Assembly (NCBI GenBank): GCA_963710175.1
Contig: CAVPZC010000001.1
Span: 1,550,001 to 1,614,000 of the forward strand
DNA from: Phormidesmis sp963710175
Lineage (GTDB): Bacteria; Cyanobacteriota; Cyanobacteriia; Phormidesmidales; Phormidesmidaceae
Length of the DNA stretch: 64,000 nt
Direction: 5' to 3'
Below are positions 34,439-43,133 of this stretch, piece by piece. The translations under genes were made by a program, and so were the position numbers. Position 1 is the stretch's first letter, and every line of letters begins with the position of its first letter. Below the pieces are notes generated by a model. It worked only from the letters and a program-made list of their open reading frames with translations, made no database searches and was not told where the DNA came from.

Positions 34439-34964
34439 ACGACCTGTGCGTTTTTAACTGAGGTGGACGGCGGTGGTGAACGGTGACGAATGGTGAGCTT
34501 CAAAGCAGACTGACGCTGCCATTGCAGGTTCTGGGACAGATTCTAAGATGAACGGGCCTGCGGATAAACGGGTGCCCGGCAGGGAGCACTTTGCCGGTTG
34601 GCTCAAGCATTCCCAAGGATTGAGTCACTGCCGCCTCTACTCTATATATAGCGATAGATCAAAATGGTTCAATCCGTCTACCCTGCCTTTTTGGCTTTGT
34701 CTGCTTAGAGTCAAGCTAACGGAGATAGGCAGATTGAGCAAACCCTTTGATCTCTATACCGTTTTTGTTGTAGCGCTCTCTAGAAGTATCTGTCTATTAA
34801 TTTTTTTAGTGATCTCCGTCCATTCGGCGTCCGTTTGGTTCTTACCCGTTGTGATGGTGGCCGCTATTTCTGCAAAATTCTTCTGTCAAACACTGGGATT
34901 AACGGAAAATACACGGTAAGCTTTCAAGTGGAATCTAGCTGGCCACGTTACTGGGCCGTAGTCA
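34439..34964. other. 526-bp divergent intergenic region topA/ndhB
   Basis: No convincing gene was seen; a 123-codon frame at 34548-34919 has odd composition and no ribosome-binding site. A TATATATA run near 34642 could be a -10 element. The region must contain promoters for both flanking genes, but none could be fixed. Confidence 0.5.
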
Positions 34965-36566
34965 ATGGACTTTGCCAATATTGCCGCTCAGCTGAATGCT
35001 GGCATCATTTTGCCAGAAGGGATTGTGATCGTCACGATTATGGTGGTCATTGTTACCGATATTATTGGCGGTCGTAGGGTAGCCCAGTGGCTGCCCTATG
35101 TCGCAATGTCTGGCCTGCTGGCCGCCATTTTTGACCTCTACTTGCAGTGGGGCGCAGCCGAGCCGATCGCTTTTTTAGGAGCGTTTAATGGTGACGATTT
35201 GAGCATTGTTTTTCGCGGCATTATCGCGCTGTCAGCGTTGGTAACGGTGCCGATGTGCATTCGTTACGTAGAGCGTTCAGGTACGGCACTGGCGGAGTTT
35301 TTGGCGATTTTGCTAGCGGCGACGCTGGGCGGCATGTTTTTGGCTGGGGCCGATGAGCTGGTTATGGTCTTTGTCTCGCTAGAGACACTGAGTATTTCGT
35401 CTTACCTGCTGACGGGCTATATGAAGCGCGATCCTCGCTCGAATGAGGCGGCGCTGAAGTATCTGCTGATCGGGGCGGCGAGCGCGGCAATTTTTCTCTA
35501 CGGCATGTCGCTGCTGTACGGGCTGTCGGGTGGGGAAACGAATTTGGCGGCGATCGCCACTCAAATCGCTGCTGCTAATACCGAAGCCCCAATCGGCCTA
35601 ATTATTGCCCTGGTATTTGTGATTGCCGGGATCGCCTTCAAAGTTGCGGCAGTGCCCTTTCACCAGTGGACGCCCGATGTCTACGAAGGATCGCCTACGC
35701 CAGTGGTGGCCTTTCTATCGGTTGGGTCTAAAACAGCTGGGTTCGCACTGGCCATTCGTCTGCTGCTGACGGCCTTTCCCATGGTGGCCGAGCAGTGGCG
35801 GTTTGTATTTGCGGCGCTGGCCATTCTCAGCATGATTTTGGGTAACGTGGTTGCCCTGGCCCAAACCAGCATGAAGCGTCTGCTGGCCTACTCCTCAATT
35901 GGGCAAGCGGGCATTGTGATGATTGGCTTTATCATCGGCACCGATGCGGGCTACTCCAGCCTGGTGTTTTACCTGTTCATCTATCTGTTTATGAACCTGG
36001 GGGCTTTTACCTGCGTCATTTTGTTCTCCCTGCGCACAGGCACCGACCAGATCAGCGAGTACAGCGGTCTCTACCAAAAAGATCCGCTGCTGACGCTGGG
36101 GTTGAGCATTTGTCTGCTTTCTCTGGGCGGCATTCCGCCGCTGGCAGGCTTCTTTGGCAAAATTTACATTTTCTGGGCAGGCTGGCAGGCCGGTGCCTAT
36201 GGCTTAGTGCTAGTAGGCCTAATTACCAGCGTCATCTCCATTTACTACTACATTCGAGTGGTGAAGATGATGGTGGTCAAAGAGCCGCAGGAAATGTCTG
36301 ACTCGGTGAAAGCCTACACAATCAATGACTGGTCGCTGCCCGGTATGCGACCCTTGCAGGTGAGCTTGATCACGGCGGTGGTCGTAACGGCCCTGGCAGG
36401 CATAGCGGCCAATCCTCTGCTGACTCTAGCTAACAGCTCGGTGGCGCGCACGCCCCTGTTACAGCGCTCAGTGCTGATTCGCAACGCAGAGCTGGTGGCT
36501 GAAATGGGACATGCCCAAATGCCAGTGGCTGACGTGGCTGTTTCTAAAGCGGTACCGCTGAAGTAG
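34965..36566 (+). CDS. ndhB: NAD(P)H-quinone oxidoreductase subunit 2 (subunit B)
   Basis: This 533-residue antiporter-like membrane subunit of NDH-1 has about 14 helices. It starts MDFANIAAQLNAGIILPEGI as cyanobacterial NdhB does. Conserved blocks are 'FVSLETLSISSYLLTGYMKR', 'EAALKYLLIGAASAAIFLYG' with the proton-path residues, and 'AVPFHQWTPDVYEGSPTP', followed by 'KRLLAYSSIGQAG' and 'FLLSLGGIPPLAGFFGK'-like LLSLGGIPPLAGFFGK. It couples plastoquinone reduction to proton transfer in the thylakoid. It is monocistronic here, unlike the ndhH gene elsewhere in the window. Confidence 0.97.
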   Translation: MDFANIAAQLNAGIILPEGIVIVTIMVVIVTDIIGGRRVAQWLPYVAMSGLLAAIFDLYLQWGAAEPIAFLGAFNGDDLSIVFRGIIALSALVTVPMCIRYVERSGTALAEFLAILLAATLGGMFLAGADELVMVFVSLETLSISSYLLTGYMKRDPRSNEAALKYLLIGAASAAIFLYGMSLLYGLSGGETNLAAIATQIAAANTEAPIGLIIALVFVIAGIAFKVAAVPFHQWTPDVYEGSPTPVVAFLSVGSKTAGFALAIRLLLTAFPMVAEQWRFVFAALAILSMILGNVVALAQTSMKRLLAYSSIGQAGIVMIGFIIGTDAGYSSLVFYLFIYLFMNLGAFTCVILFSLRTGTDQISEYSGLYQKDPLLTLGLSICLLSLGGIPPLAGFFGKIYIFWAGWQAGAYGLVLVGLITSVISIYYYIRVVKMMVVKEPQEMSDSVKAYTINDWSLPGMRPLQVSLITAVVVTALAGIAANPLLTLANSSVARTPLLQRSVLIRNAELVAEMGHAQMPVADVAVSKAVPLK

Positions 36567-36654
36567 GCTCAGGAGTTCACCCGTTTTCCTGGGAGGCTCC
36601 TATGTTCCCGTGCATACACAAGTGTAAGAAATTGAGTGGCTCCAAGTGACCGAC

Positions 36655-36788
36655 CCACCTCGCCCTGCGGGCACTCCTCCGAGGAGGAGATTTGACCTGG
36701 CTTGCTTTTGAGGCTATCGAGCTACCTTTGTCTTCCTAGCCTGACGCAAATCCCCGCTCGGTCGGGGTGGCCCGCAGGGACGGGGTGG
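36655..36788. mobile_element. 134-bp MITE-like element with imperfect terminal inverted repeats
   Basis: The left end (36655-36691, CCACCTCGCCCTGCGGGC…) pairs imperfectly with the right end (36750-36788, …GCCCGCAGGGACGGGGTGG) over about 36 bp. Each end contains its own small palindrome (CTCCTCCGAGGAG on the left, CCCCGCTCGGTCGGGG on the right). There is no coding capacity. The structure is that of a non-autonomous element or folded RNA; no target-site duplication was identified. Confidence 0.5.
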
Positions 36789-36809
36789 CTCAGAAACTAT
36801 GCCACCTAG

Positions 36810-36864
36810 CTGACCCCTCCAAGGCTATCGTATTTGTTGTATACGATAGCCTTGGAGGGGTCAG
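36810..36864. terminator. 24-bp perfect hairpin between convergent ndhB and LuxR genes
   Basis: Arms 36810-36833 and 36841-36864 are exact reverse complements around TTGTTGT. It lies 17 bp beyond the stop end of the LuxR-type gene and 244 bp after the ndhB stop, so it is placed to end transcription from both sides. The GACCCCTCC ends resemble the DNA flanking the palindromes at 26580-26620. Confidence 0.7.
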
Positions 36865-36881
36865 GAGCGGGTGCTGTCGAG

Positions 36882-37475
36882 CTAGGCCATTAGCTGATAC
36901 TCCATATTGTCCTGGTGGCTGCGCTGCTTGGCGAGAATATTTTTAACGTGCTTCTTCACCGTGTTTTGGGTGATCCACAGCGCAGTCGAAATTTCTTGAT
37001 AGTCGGCTCCGCGCAGGCGCAGCTGCCAGACTTCGGTTTCGCGTTCGGTCAGGCCAAAAAGGGCGGCGTCGGAGAGCGCTTTGTTGCGGATGGTTTGCTG
37101 ACGGTCTTCGATGACGATCAGTAGGTGGGGAATCTGGGCCAGGTGAATATTTTGTGCGCGCACGCGAGCGGTGCCGAGGTCCTCCGGCAGGATGATCTCG
37201 GCATCGATGCCAATTTTTTCAAAAAAGAGCACGTCCTGACTTTTCAAGGCGGATTGGCAGACTCTCCAAATCTCGGCGGGTAGGGTGTCTGCTTCTGCTT
37301 TGAGGAGCGTGCAGATGCGCCGGGCAGGGGGGTTGATTTTTTCAATTTCGCCGGTTTGGCTGGCGATGATGAAGCCGTCTTGCAGATTTTCTAGGGCGGC
37401 ACGTAGAATGCTGAAGTCGGCTGGGGCAGGAGTGCGTTGGCCAGGGCAGTCGGCTTGGGGGATAGCAGCTTTCAT
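36882..37475 (-). CDS. LuxR-type helix-turn-helix regulator with PAS-like domain
   Basis: The protein has 197 residues. Residues about 25-110 look like a PAS domain (ALENLQDGFIIASQTGEIEK … ARRICTLL). The C-terminal 60 residues are a LuxR/GerE domain (LTERETEVWQLRLRGADYQE, then ISTALWITQNTVKKHVKNIL). There is no receiver domain. It is divergent from the alpha-amylase gene, with 244 bp between the starts, and may regulate it; this is inferred only from position. Confidence 0.87.
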   Translation of the reverse strand: MKAAIPQADCPGQRTPAPADFSILRAALENLQDGFIIASQTGEIEKINPPARRICTLLKAEADTLPAEIWRVCQSALKSQDVLFFEKIGIDAEIILPEDLGTARVRAQNIHLAQIPHLLIVIEDRQQTIRNKALSDAALFGLTERETEVWQLRLRGADYQEISTALWITQNTVKKHVKNILAKQRSHQDNMEYQLMA

Positions 37476-37719
37476 GGTTTGATTCCAGGAATTGGCTTAT
37501 ATCGATCTATCAGCAGAGATGGTGAAGATTCTGCGATCGCCCCTTCATCAAACTCTTCGTCAAACCAGAGATGGCCTCAGCCAGCTGATAGGTCGTATGA
37601 CCTGGTCAGACCCATATCTATATCTTTAGAGGCGTTTCCTATTTAATTCTTTAGCCTGATGATGATGACTTAATAATCTACATCTTTACAATTCACATCC
37701 TTCACGGAGCGTACTCAAC

Positions 37720-39201
37720 ATGGCTGCCCCTAATGGCGTGATGATGCAATACTTTCACTGGTACAACGAGCCTGACGGTACTTTGTGGAAGGAAGTTGCT
37801 CAGCGGGCTGAAGCGTTGGCTCAAGCCGGGATTACGGCGGTATGGTTACCGCCTGCCTACAAAGGTGCTGCGGGTGGTTACGATGTGGGCTACTCAGTCT
37901 ATGACCTGTACGACCTAGGAGAATTTGACCAGAAGGGGTCGGTGCGCACCAAATACGGCACTTCTCAGGAATACATTGATGCGATCAAGACAGTTAAGCA
38001 AGCAGGCATTGAAGCCTATGCCGATGTGGTGATGAACCATCGGCTGGGCGCAGATGAGCAAGAAGAATTTGTAGCGACGCCGTACTCGCCGAGCGATCGC
38101 TCTCAAGCTATTGGCGATCCGGTCACTATCAAAGCCTGGACTCACTTTACCTTTCCGGGCCGTAACGGCAAGTATTCCGAAATGGAGTTTCACTGGTGGC
38201 ACTTTGGCGCGGTAGACTACAACGCCTACGAAAAAGGTGATTTTGAGGCGGTTTATCTGTTTGAAGGCAAAGGTTTCGAGACCAATGTGGATCTGGAAAA
38301 GGGCGGCTTTGACTACCTGATGGGCTGTGACCTGGATGTGAGCCATCCGGAGGTAAAGGAAGAGATTACCCGCTGGGGAGAATGGTTTATAGATACCACT
38401 GACCTAGACGGGTTTCGCTTTGATGCGGTCAAGCACGTCAAAGCAGGATTTTTCCCGGAGTGGCTCACCCACATGCGCAAGTACAGCGGCAAGCGGATGT
38501 TTGCAGTAGGCGAATATTGGTCTAACGAAATTGAAGCGCTGCACCACTTTATCGATGTCACTGGTGGCGATGTGGCGCTATTTGACGCGCCTTTGCACTA
38601 CAGCTTTCGCGAAGCGAGCAAGGCGGGCAATGGCTACGATATGCGCGCTATTTTTGATGACACGCTAGTCAAAGAGCAGCCTGCCTTGGCCGTTACGCTG
38701 GTTGATAATCACGACTCACAGCCGTTGCAGTCGCTAGAGTCGGTGGTAGAAGCCTGGTTTAAGCCGCTGGCCTATGCGCTGATTTTGCTGCGTCGGGAGG
38801 GCTACCCCTGCATCTTTTATGCGGACTACTATGGCGCTCACTATAAGGACACCGGTAAAGACGGCAATGAGTATGAAATCTGGATGGAGAGCCATCAGTG
38901 GCTGATCGATAAGTTTTTGCACGCGCGCCGCACCTACGCCTTTGGTGACCAGTACGACTATTTTGACCATGCCAACGTGATTGGCTGGACGCGGCTGGGT
39001 ACCGAGACTAACCCCGGTGGTATGGCCGTTGTGCTGAGCAACAGCGAAGCTGGGACTAAGTGGATGGAGGTCGGTCACGCTAACTGCGTCTATATTGATG
39101 TGACTGAGCATGTCGACCAGCCCGTCACGACCAATGAAGAGGGCTGGGCCGATTTTCGCTGCGAGGCAGGGTCGGTATCGGTATGGGTGCCGCAGCCGTA
39201 G
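37720..39201 (+). CDS. Cytoplasmic alpha-amylase (GH13_5)
   Basis: This 493-residue protein belongs to the liquefying amylase subfamily. It has no signal peptide and begins directly with NGVMMQYFHWYNEPDGTLW. The catalytic nucleophile Asp235 (GFRFDAVKHV), acid/base Glu265 (AVGEYW) and transition-state Asp332 (VDNHDSQP) are present. So are the B-domain region and 'ADVVMNHRLGADEQE'. It should hydrolyse alpha-1,4 links of glycogen or maltodextrins inside the cell. A simple intrinsic terminator follows. The LuxR-type gene lies upstream in the opposite direction. Confidence 0.95.
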   Translation: MAAPNGVMMQYFHWYNEPDGTLWKEVAQRAEALAQAGITAVWLPPAYKGAAGGYDVGYSVYDLYDLGEFDQKGSVRTKYGTSQEYIDAIKTVKQAGIEAYADVVMNHRLGADEQEEFVATPYSPSDRSQAIGDPVTIKAWTHFTFPGRNGKYSEMEFHWWHFGAVDYNAYEKGDFEAVYLFEGKGFETNVDLEKGGFDYLMGCDLDVSHPEVKEEITRWGEWFIDTTDLDGFRFDAVKHVKAGFFPEWLTHMRKYSGKRMFAVGEYWSNEIEALHHFIDVTGGDVALFDAPLHYSFREASKAGNGYDMRAIFDDTLVKEQPALAVTLVDNHDSQPLQSLESVVEAWFKPLAYALILLRREGYPCIFYADYYGAHYKDTGKDGNEYEIWMESHQWLIDKFLHARRTYAFGDQYDYFDHANVIGWTRLGTETNPGGMAVVLSNSEAGTKWMEVGHANCVYIDVTEHVDQPVTTNEEGWADFRCEAGSVSVWVPQP

Positions 39202-39234
39202 CCAGTCCAGAAGAATCTGAACTAAATTATCAAG

Positions 39235-39273
39235 AAATCCTGACATCCGGAAAAACGGGCGTCAGGATTTTTT
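39235..39273 (+). terminator. Intrinsic terminator of the amylase gene
   Basis: AAATCCTGAC (39235-39244) pairs with GTCAGGATTT (39261-39270) and is followed by a T-run (39268-39274). It lies 33 bp after the amylase stop. Confidence 0.85.
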
Positions 39274-39274
39274 T

Positions 39275-39672
39275 GTGGATTCCACACAAACTTCACACGT
39301 CTAGCGGCACGCCAATCTCTCTTTTGGCACACCTCGTTTTTCGCTACAAAAATCTGAGAAGAGAGATGTTTGGTAGAACGGACAGGGCATAGGCAGATAC
39401 TAGCCCAGCGCGATCCGGCTAAATCAGAGATTTTTTTAGGGTGACGGTCAAGACTCTGACACAGCTGCGGTATCAAGTATGCTTGGTCTGTTGTTTTTTG
39501 GCCTACCTGTTTTTGGTATCAAAACGCGATTTTTTCAAGCAAAAAGTTCTGACAGTCTGAGGGATAAGAAATAGCGTGAAGCTACTGATATGTCTGAGTT
39601 TAGGTCCCATATGGGCCTGTTTTGACGCGGAAAAACAATGAGAATCCTGGCGGAAATACTGAGATTACACCC
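39275..39672. other. Intergenic region upstream of the twin outer-membrane-type genes
   Basis: No gene is seen. The DNA is AT-richer than its flanks and contains several T-rich runs (for example 39429-39437 and 39489-39499). It probably holds the promoter of the 39774 gene, but no -35/-10 pair could be fixed with confidence. Confidence 0.5.
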
Positions 39673-39699
39673 GAAGAGTTAGTCAGTAGCATCGCGGAG
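39673..39699 (+). promoter_or_regulatory. Conserved upstream element of twin gene A
   Basis: GAAGAGTTAGTCAGTAGCATCGCGGAG starts 101 bp before ATG 39774 (in the text split: GAAGAGTTAGTCAGT, then AGCATCGCGGAG). It aligns with 43040-43066 upstream of the paralogue at 19 or more of 27 positions, and weaker similarity continues towards both starts. It is either a shared regulatory or 5'-UTR element, or a trace of the duplication. Confidence 0.5.
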
Positions 39700-39773
39700 A
39701 GAGACAAAAATTTCTCAAGCAGCGGTGCCAACAACTTTGCAACACAAATAGCTAACACTCCCGGTGCTTCCCA

Positions 39774-42668
39774 ATGATGTTTCTACCCATAACTGCTTCT
39801 CAGCCACGTACGTCTTCAGATAACCGTCACTTGCGCTCTACCGCCACGCTAATAGCAACTCTGTTGGCGACGGGCGGACTTGGCCTGAGCGCTCAGAGCG
39901 CGATCGCTCAGCCCTCAGATATCAGCCACGATAGTGCTAGCGGTCAGGTCGAGATAGACAACAATGCCTTTGATCTGCGAACCGGCACGTTTGAAAATGG
40001 CTCATCTATTCCTTTGCCAGCAATGCTGCCAGCTGAGACTAATGAAGGGATGGCTCAGCCGGTCATTCGTAGTCAGCAGTCACCCAACAGCATCGAAATT
40101 ACCGCTGACGGTGACTATATCGATCAGTCTTTTGACAGTGCCCTGGGCCAGGAAGACCTCAGCTACCAGCTTGATACGGATTCTTTACAGCTGAGGACGC
40201 GGTTTGACCTGAATCATCTCCCTGGCAATCATCGCTATGGCGAGGGCATTCAGGTGACGGTATTTGACCCAGCTGGAGAAGTGAAGAGCCGTGAGACTGT
40301 CTTTGTGCGCGGTGACGGTGTGCGCGTGGGGCCAAACGGTGAAGCTTTGCCGGAGAGGGCGCAGCTGAATGTCGCCTACGGCTCTGCGGATGTTGTAGAG
40401 CTGCGAGTGCTCAATTTGAGAAGTGATGGCGCTGCCCCCAGTGAGTCGGGCATCTACTTTGCTCAGGACGGTCAGTTTATTGTCGAAGACTTGCAGAATG
40501 GCGGTGACCTAGACTTCAACGACGGTGAATATGTCGAAATTCCGGGCGGGCAAGGTGAGGCGATCGCGCTCGAAGAGCGCCGCAATATCTCCTACGATAC
40601 TCAAGTTGCCGAAACGCCACTAGCACCGGAAGTCAGGCAGGAAGAGGAGATTGAAACTGAGCTGAACGAAGATGTCATTCAGTCTGACACGGTCCTTGTA
40701 GAAGAGAGAATTCGGGGCACGGTGGAGACGCCGGATGCGACCCATACTCGCCTGGGCCACGCTAGCGGCGTGCGCACCGAAAACAATGAGCAGCTGGTGT
40801 ACAACCGCTACGCAGCAGCCAGTCAGGTTCGAGTAGGCAGCGACGGTCTGAGCGTGACCGGTCAGCTATCGCCGCTGGTCAACAATCCGGCAGTGCCGCC
40901 AACCCTGCTCTCGGGCAATCTCACCTTTGACCCGAGCGCTGGCAACAACGAAGCCGGACTGACCACCAGCCTCTCTCTAACGCAGTTTTTAAGCTCGACT
41001 CACCATCAGGCAACCGACATTTTCGGCAATGCGATTGAAAATCCCGATTCGAATGGGCCCAGGCTGGTAGAGCCCGGTGGCCTGCTGAACAATCGGCGCT
41101 GGGTGGGCTATGTGCCACCGACGCCAGCCACCACGATGCTCGGCAATCAAATATTTTCAGCCAACGGCATCTTTGATCTGCCAGCCAACCAGGCGGTGGT
41201 GATTGCACCGCCTGACCCTGCGCAGGTCGGTCGGGGTAACGCGGCCTATACCGACAATGTGGGCGGTCTGCTGATTGAAAGTGCGGCTGGAGATTTTAGC
41301 TTTATTCCGCAGTGGACAGGCAGCGGCTATGCCCAAGAACAGATTGCGCTCGCACCGGGTGAAGCGCAGCGGATTATCTACGCGCTGGTGCCACAGCAGC
41401 CTGGTCAGGCACTGCAAATTGGCGATCGCTACGCAGTGACTGACAGCGCCAGCGGCTATGCGATTACCGACGGCGGCTTTACGGTGATTGCAGCCGACCG
41501 GCAGCCCCAAAACTTTGCCCAAGAGCAGGCAGCCCAAGAGCAGTCAGAAATATATGCCGTTGAAGATACACTGGCGAGCAACAATGCGGCAACGGCTCTT
41601 TTCAATGGCATTCAGGGTGTCTATGCAGAAGCCGTTGGGGGCGATCGCATTTCCACTATAGATGTCGGCCTGGCTGACGAAGCCGATGCGCGAGTGGGCA
41701 ATGCGCTCTTTCCGCAGGAGATAATTGCCGGTGACCAGGGGCAAAGCGCCTATGTACGCACGACTCGGGCCGGTGGCTTTTATCTGGGAGCTGCGCTCAC
41801 AGGCGGCATCGGCAATCAGCAAGACACCATCAGACGCACCCGCTCTACCGTAGAGCAGGCCGCCGATGAGCTGCGTACCCGGCGCACAGTCAACACGTTT
41901 GCGACGCCGCTGGTACGGCAAGACATCGTTTCTGTGCAAACTACTGAGACCATTCAGAATGCTGGCACCGCTGTCTTCGATATCACCGGTCAGGGTGAAC
42001 TCGAAAACGTCAAATTTTTGCGCGGTGATGATCTGCCTGCTACAGTCACCCAAGAAGTCACCCAAGACAGCCGGATAGCGCGGGGCGAAGAGCTGCTGCT
42101 CAGCTCTGTGACTGAAGAAACCGTAGAGCTAACAGATATCAGACTGCTTGGAATGGACCAAGAAACCACGACCGCAGCCGGTGAAACCTATCCTAATTTT
42201 TCACCTGTACAGGGCGAGATAGCGCTGGGCGGCGTGTACAACTTTGGCAATACGCCCTGGACAGCTGCTGCCAACACGGTGCGAGCAGAGCTGTTTACCA
42301 GAGATACCGTGTTTGGTCGCGGCAGCGACACCGAAACTGGCCTGCGAGCAGAAGTGGTGTTTCATCCGTTTGGAGAAGTCCGGCGCGATGCCTATCAGTA
42401 CGATGCGGCGGGCAATGCGGTGGCTATCTACCAGACCGAGCCCATGCTAAACGCCGCTGGACAGCAGATGATGGAAGTGCTGTCCAGCGCTGACAAAGCG
42501 GTAGAGGTGCCGGTCAATCAGTTTGCAGTCGATGAAGCGGGCGATCGCATTGCTCAGCAGGTGGGTACTGGTCGAGCGCAGGGACCGGGCGTGTATCTGC
42601 GTTTGGAAAATGTATTCAGCGATCGCGACAGCGCCATCGTCGCTGGCGGCATCCAGTTTTCCTTCTGA
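39774..42668 (+). CDS. Secreted outer-membrane-type protein of unknown function, twin A
   Basis: The protein has 964 residues. A signal peptide covers residues 1-46 (hydrophobic ATLIATLLATGGLGLSA, cleavage near AIAQ). An N-terminal domain at about 47-265 contains 'VEIDNNAFDLRTGTF' and 'SESGIYFAQDGQFIVEDLQN'. A linker rich in Glu follows (about 280-320), then a long beta-rich part from about 325 with alternating patterns ('VRVGSDGLSVTGQLSPL', 'AGLTTSLSLTQFLSS', 'GGFYLGAALTGGIG'). The last residues are VAGGIQFSF: the C-terminal Phe and alternating hydrophobics are the signature of BAM-inserted outer-membrane barrels. There is no SLH domain or POTRA motif, unlike cyanobacterial porins and Omp85. 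I do not recognise the family. A tandem paralogue follows. The start is ATG 39774 or 39777, without a clear ribosome-binding site. Confidence 0.85.
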   Translation: MMFLPITASQPRTSSDNRHLRSTATLIATLLATGGLGLSAQSAIAQPSDISHDSASGQVEIDNNAFDLRTGTFENGSSIPLPAMLPAETNEGMAQPVIRSQQSPNSIEITADGDYIDQSFDSALGQEDLSYQLDTDSLQLRTRFDLNHLPGNHRYGEGIQVTVFDPAGEVKSRETVFVRGDGVRVGPNGEALPERAQLNVAYGSADVVELRVLNLRSDGAAPSESGIYFAQDGQFIVEDLQNGGDLDFNDGEYVEIPGGQGEAIALEERRNISYDTQVAETPLAPEVRQEEEIETELNEDVIQSDTVLVEERIRGTVETPDATHTRLGHASGVRTENNEQLVYNRYAAASQVRVGSDGLSVTGQLSPLVNNPAVPPTLLSGNLTFDPSAGNNEAGLTTSLSLTQFLSSTHHQATDIFGNAIENPDSNGPRLVEPGGLLNNRRWVGYVPPTPATTMLGNQIFSANGIFDLPANQAVVIAPPDPAQVGRGNAAYTDNVGGLLIESAAGDFSFIPQWTGSGYAQEQIALAPGEAQRIIYALVPQQPGQALQIGDRYAVTDSASGYAITDGGFTVIAADRQPQNFAQEQAAQEQSEIYAVEDTLASNNAATALFNGIQGVYAEAVGGDRISTIDVGLADEADARVGNALFPQEIIAGDQGQSAYVRTTRAGGFYLGAALTGGIGNQQDTIRRTRSTVEQAADELRTRRTVNTFATPLVRQDIVSVQTTETIQNAGTAVFDITGQGELENVKFLRGDDLPATVTQEVTQDSRIARGEELLLSSVTEETVELTDIRLLGMDQETTTAAGETYPNFSPVQGEIALGGVYNFGNTPWTAAANTVRAELFTRDTVFGRGSDTETGLRAEVVFHPFGEVRRDAYQYDAAGNAVAIYQTEPMLNAAGQQMMEVLSSADKAVEVPVNQFAVDEAGDRIAQQVGTGRAQGPGVYLRLENVFSDRDSAIVAGGIQFSF

Positions 42669-42719
42669 TGGTTTTTAGATCAGTGGTTTTCAGATGTCGC
42701 TGCTCAATGCCGCGACGAA

Positions 42720-42793
42720 GGGCGGTTGCAGATTGAGCCTTTGTTTCTTTTTTAACATTGCTCAATCTAAATACAACCTAAATGCAACCGCCC
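42720..42793 (+). terminator. Two-part stem-loop after twin gene A
   Basis: GGGCGGTTGCA (42720-42730) pairs with TGCAACCGCCC (42783-42793). Inside it, GATTGAGC (42731-42738) pairs with GCTCAATC (42760-42767), leaving a T-rich loop and a 15-nt bulge. The lower stem is followed by TAAAAATTT rather than a U-run. It probably ends or stabilises the twin A transcript, so twin B may have its own promoter. Confidence 0.6.
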
Positions 42794-43039
42794 TAAAAAT
42801 TTACTATGGCTTTAAAGAAGACCTGTCCTATTCGTGTATGAGTACCTGTGTACAAGGGATGTATCGATTTGTTTAAGTACTGATGCCTATACCAGAATTT
42901 CAACAATGTGAAGTTACAGAGTTTTTTTAAGCTGCTTTATTCTGCGCAAAAGAACTGGTATCAATAGGTTTACGGGAATTTTAAGCCTCTTGCTGAGTAG
43001 ATCTACGGAATTTCTTACGGGAAACAGGTTGCTACCTTA

Positions 43040-43066
43040 GAAGAGTGCTTAAGTAATATCGCTGAG
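43040..43066 (+). promoter_or_regulatory. Conserved upstream element of twin gene B
   Basis: GAAGAGTGCTTAAGT, then AATATCGCTGAG, starts 94 bp before ATG 43134. It matches the element at 39673-39699. Similar position relative to both starts suggests function, for instance in transcription start or translation, but recent duplication could also explain it. Confidence 0.5.
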
Positions 43067-43133
43067 TTCTCAAAAAGTCTTCCTCGGCGATGCCTCCAAT
43101 AGTCGTCATGGCAGATTCTGCCTTTATATCCTG

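Noticed and set aside
34663..34672. GGTTCAATCC resembling a tRNA T-loop
   Set aside because: No matching T-stem, anticodon stem or acceptor stem could be folded around it.
34548..34919. 123-codon frame between topA and ndhB
   Set aside because: No ribosome-binding site, mixed composition and no family pattern; treated as non-coding.
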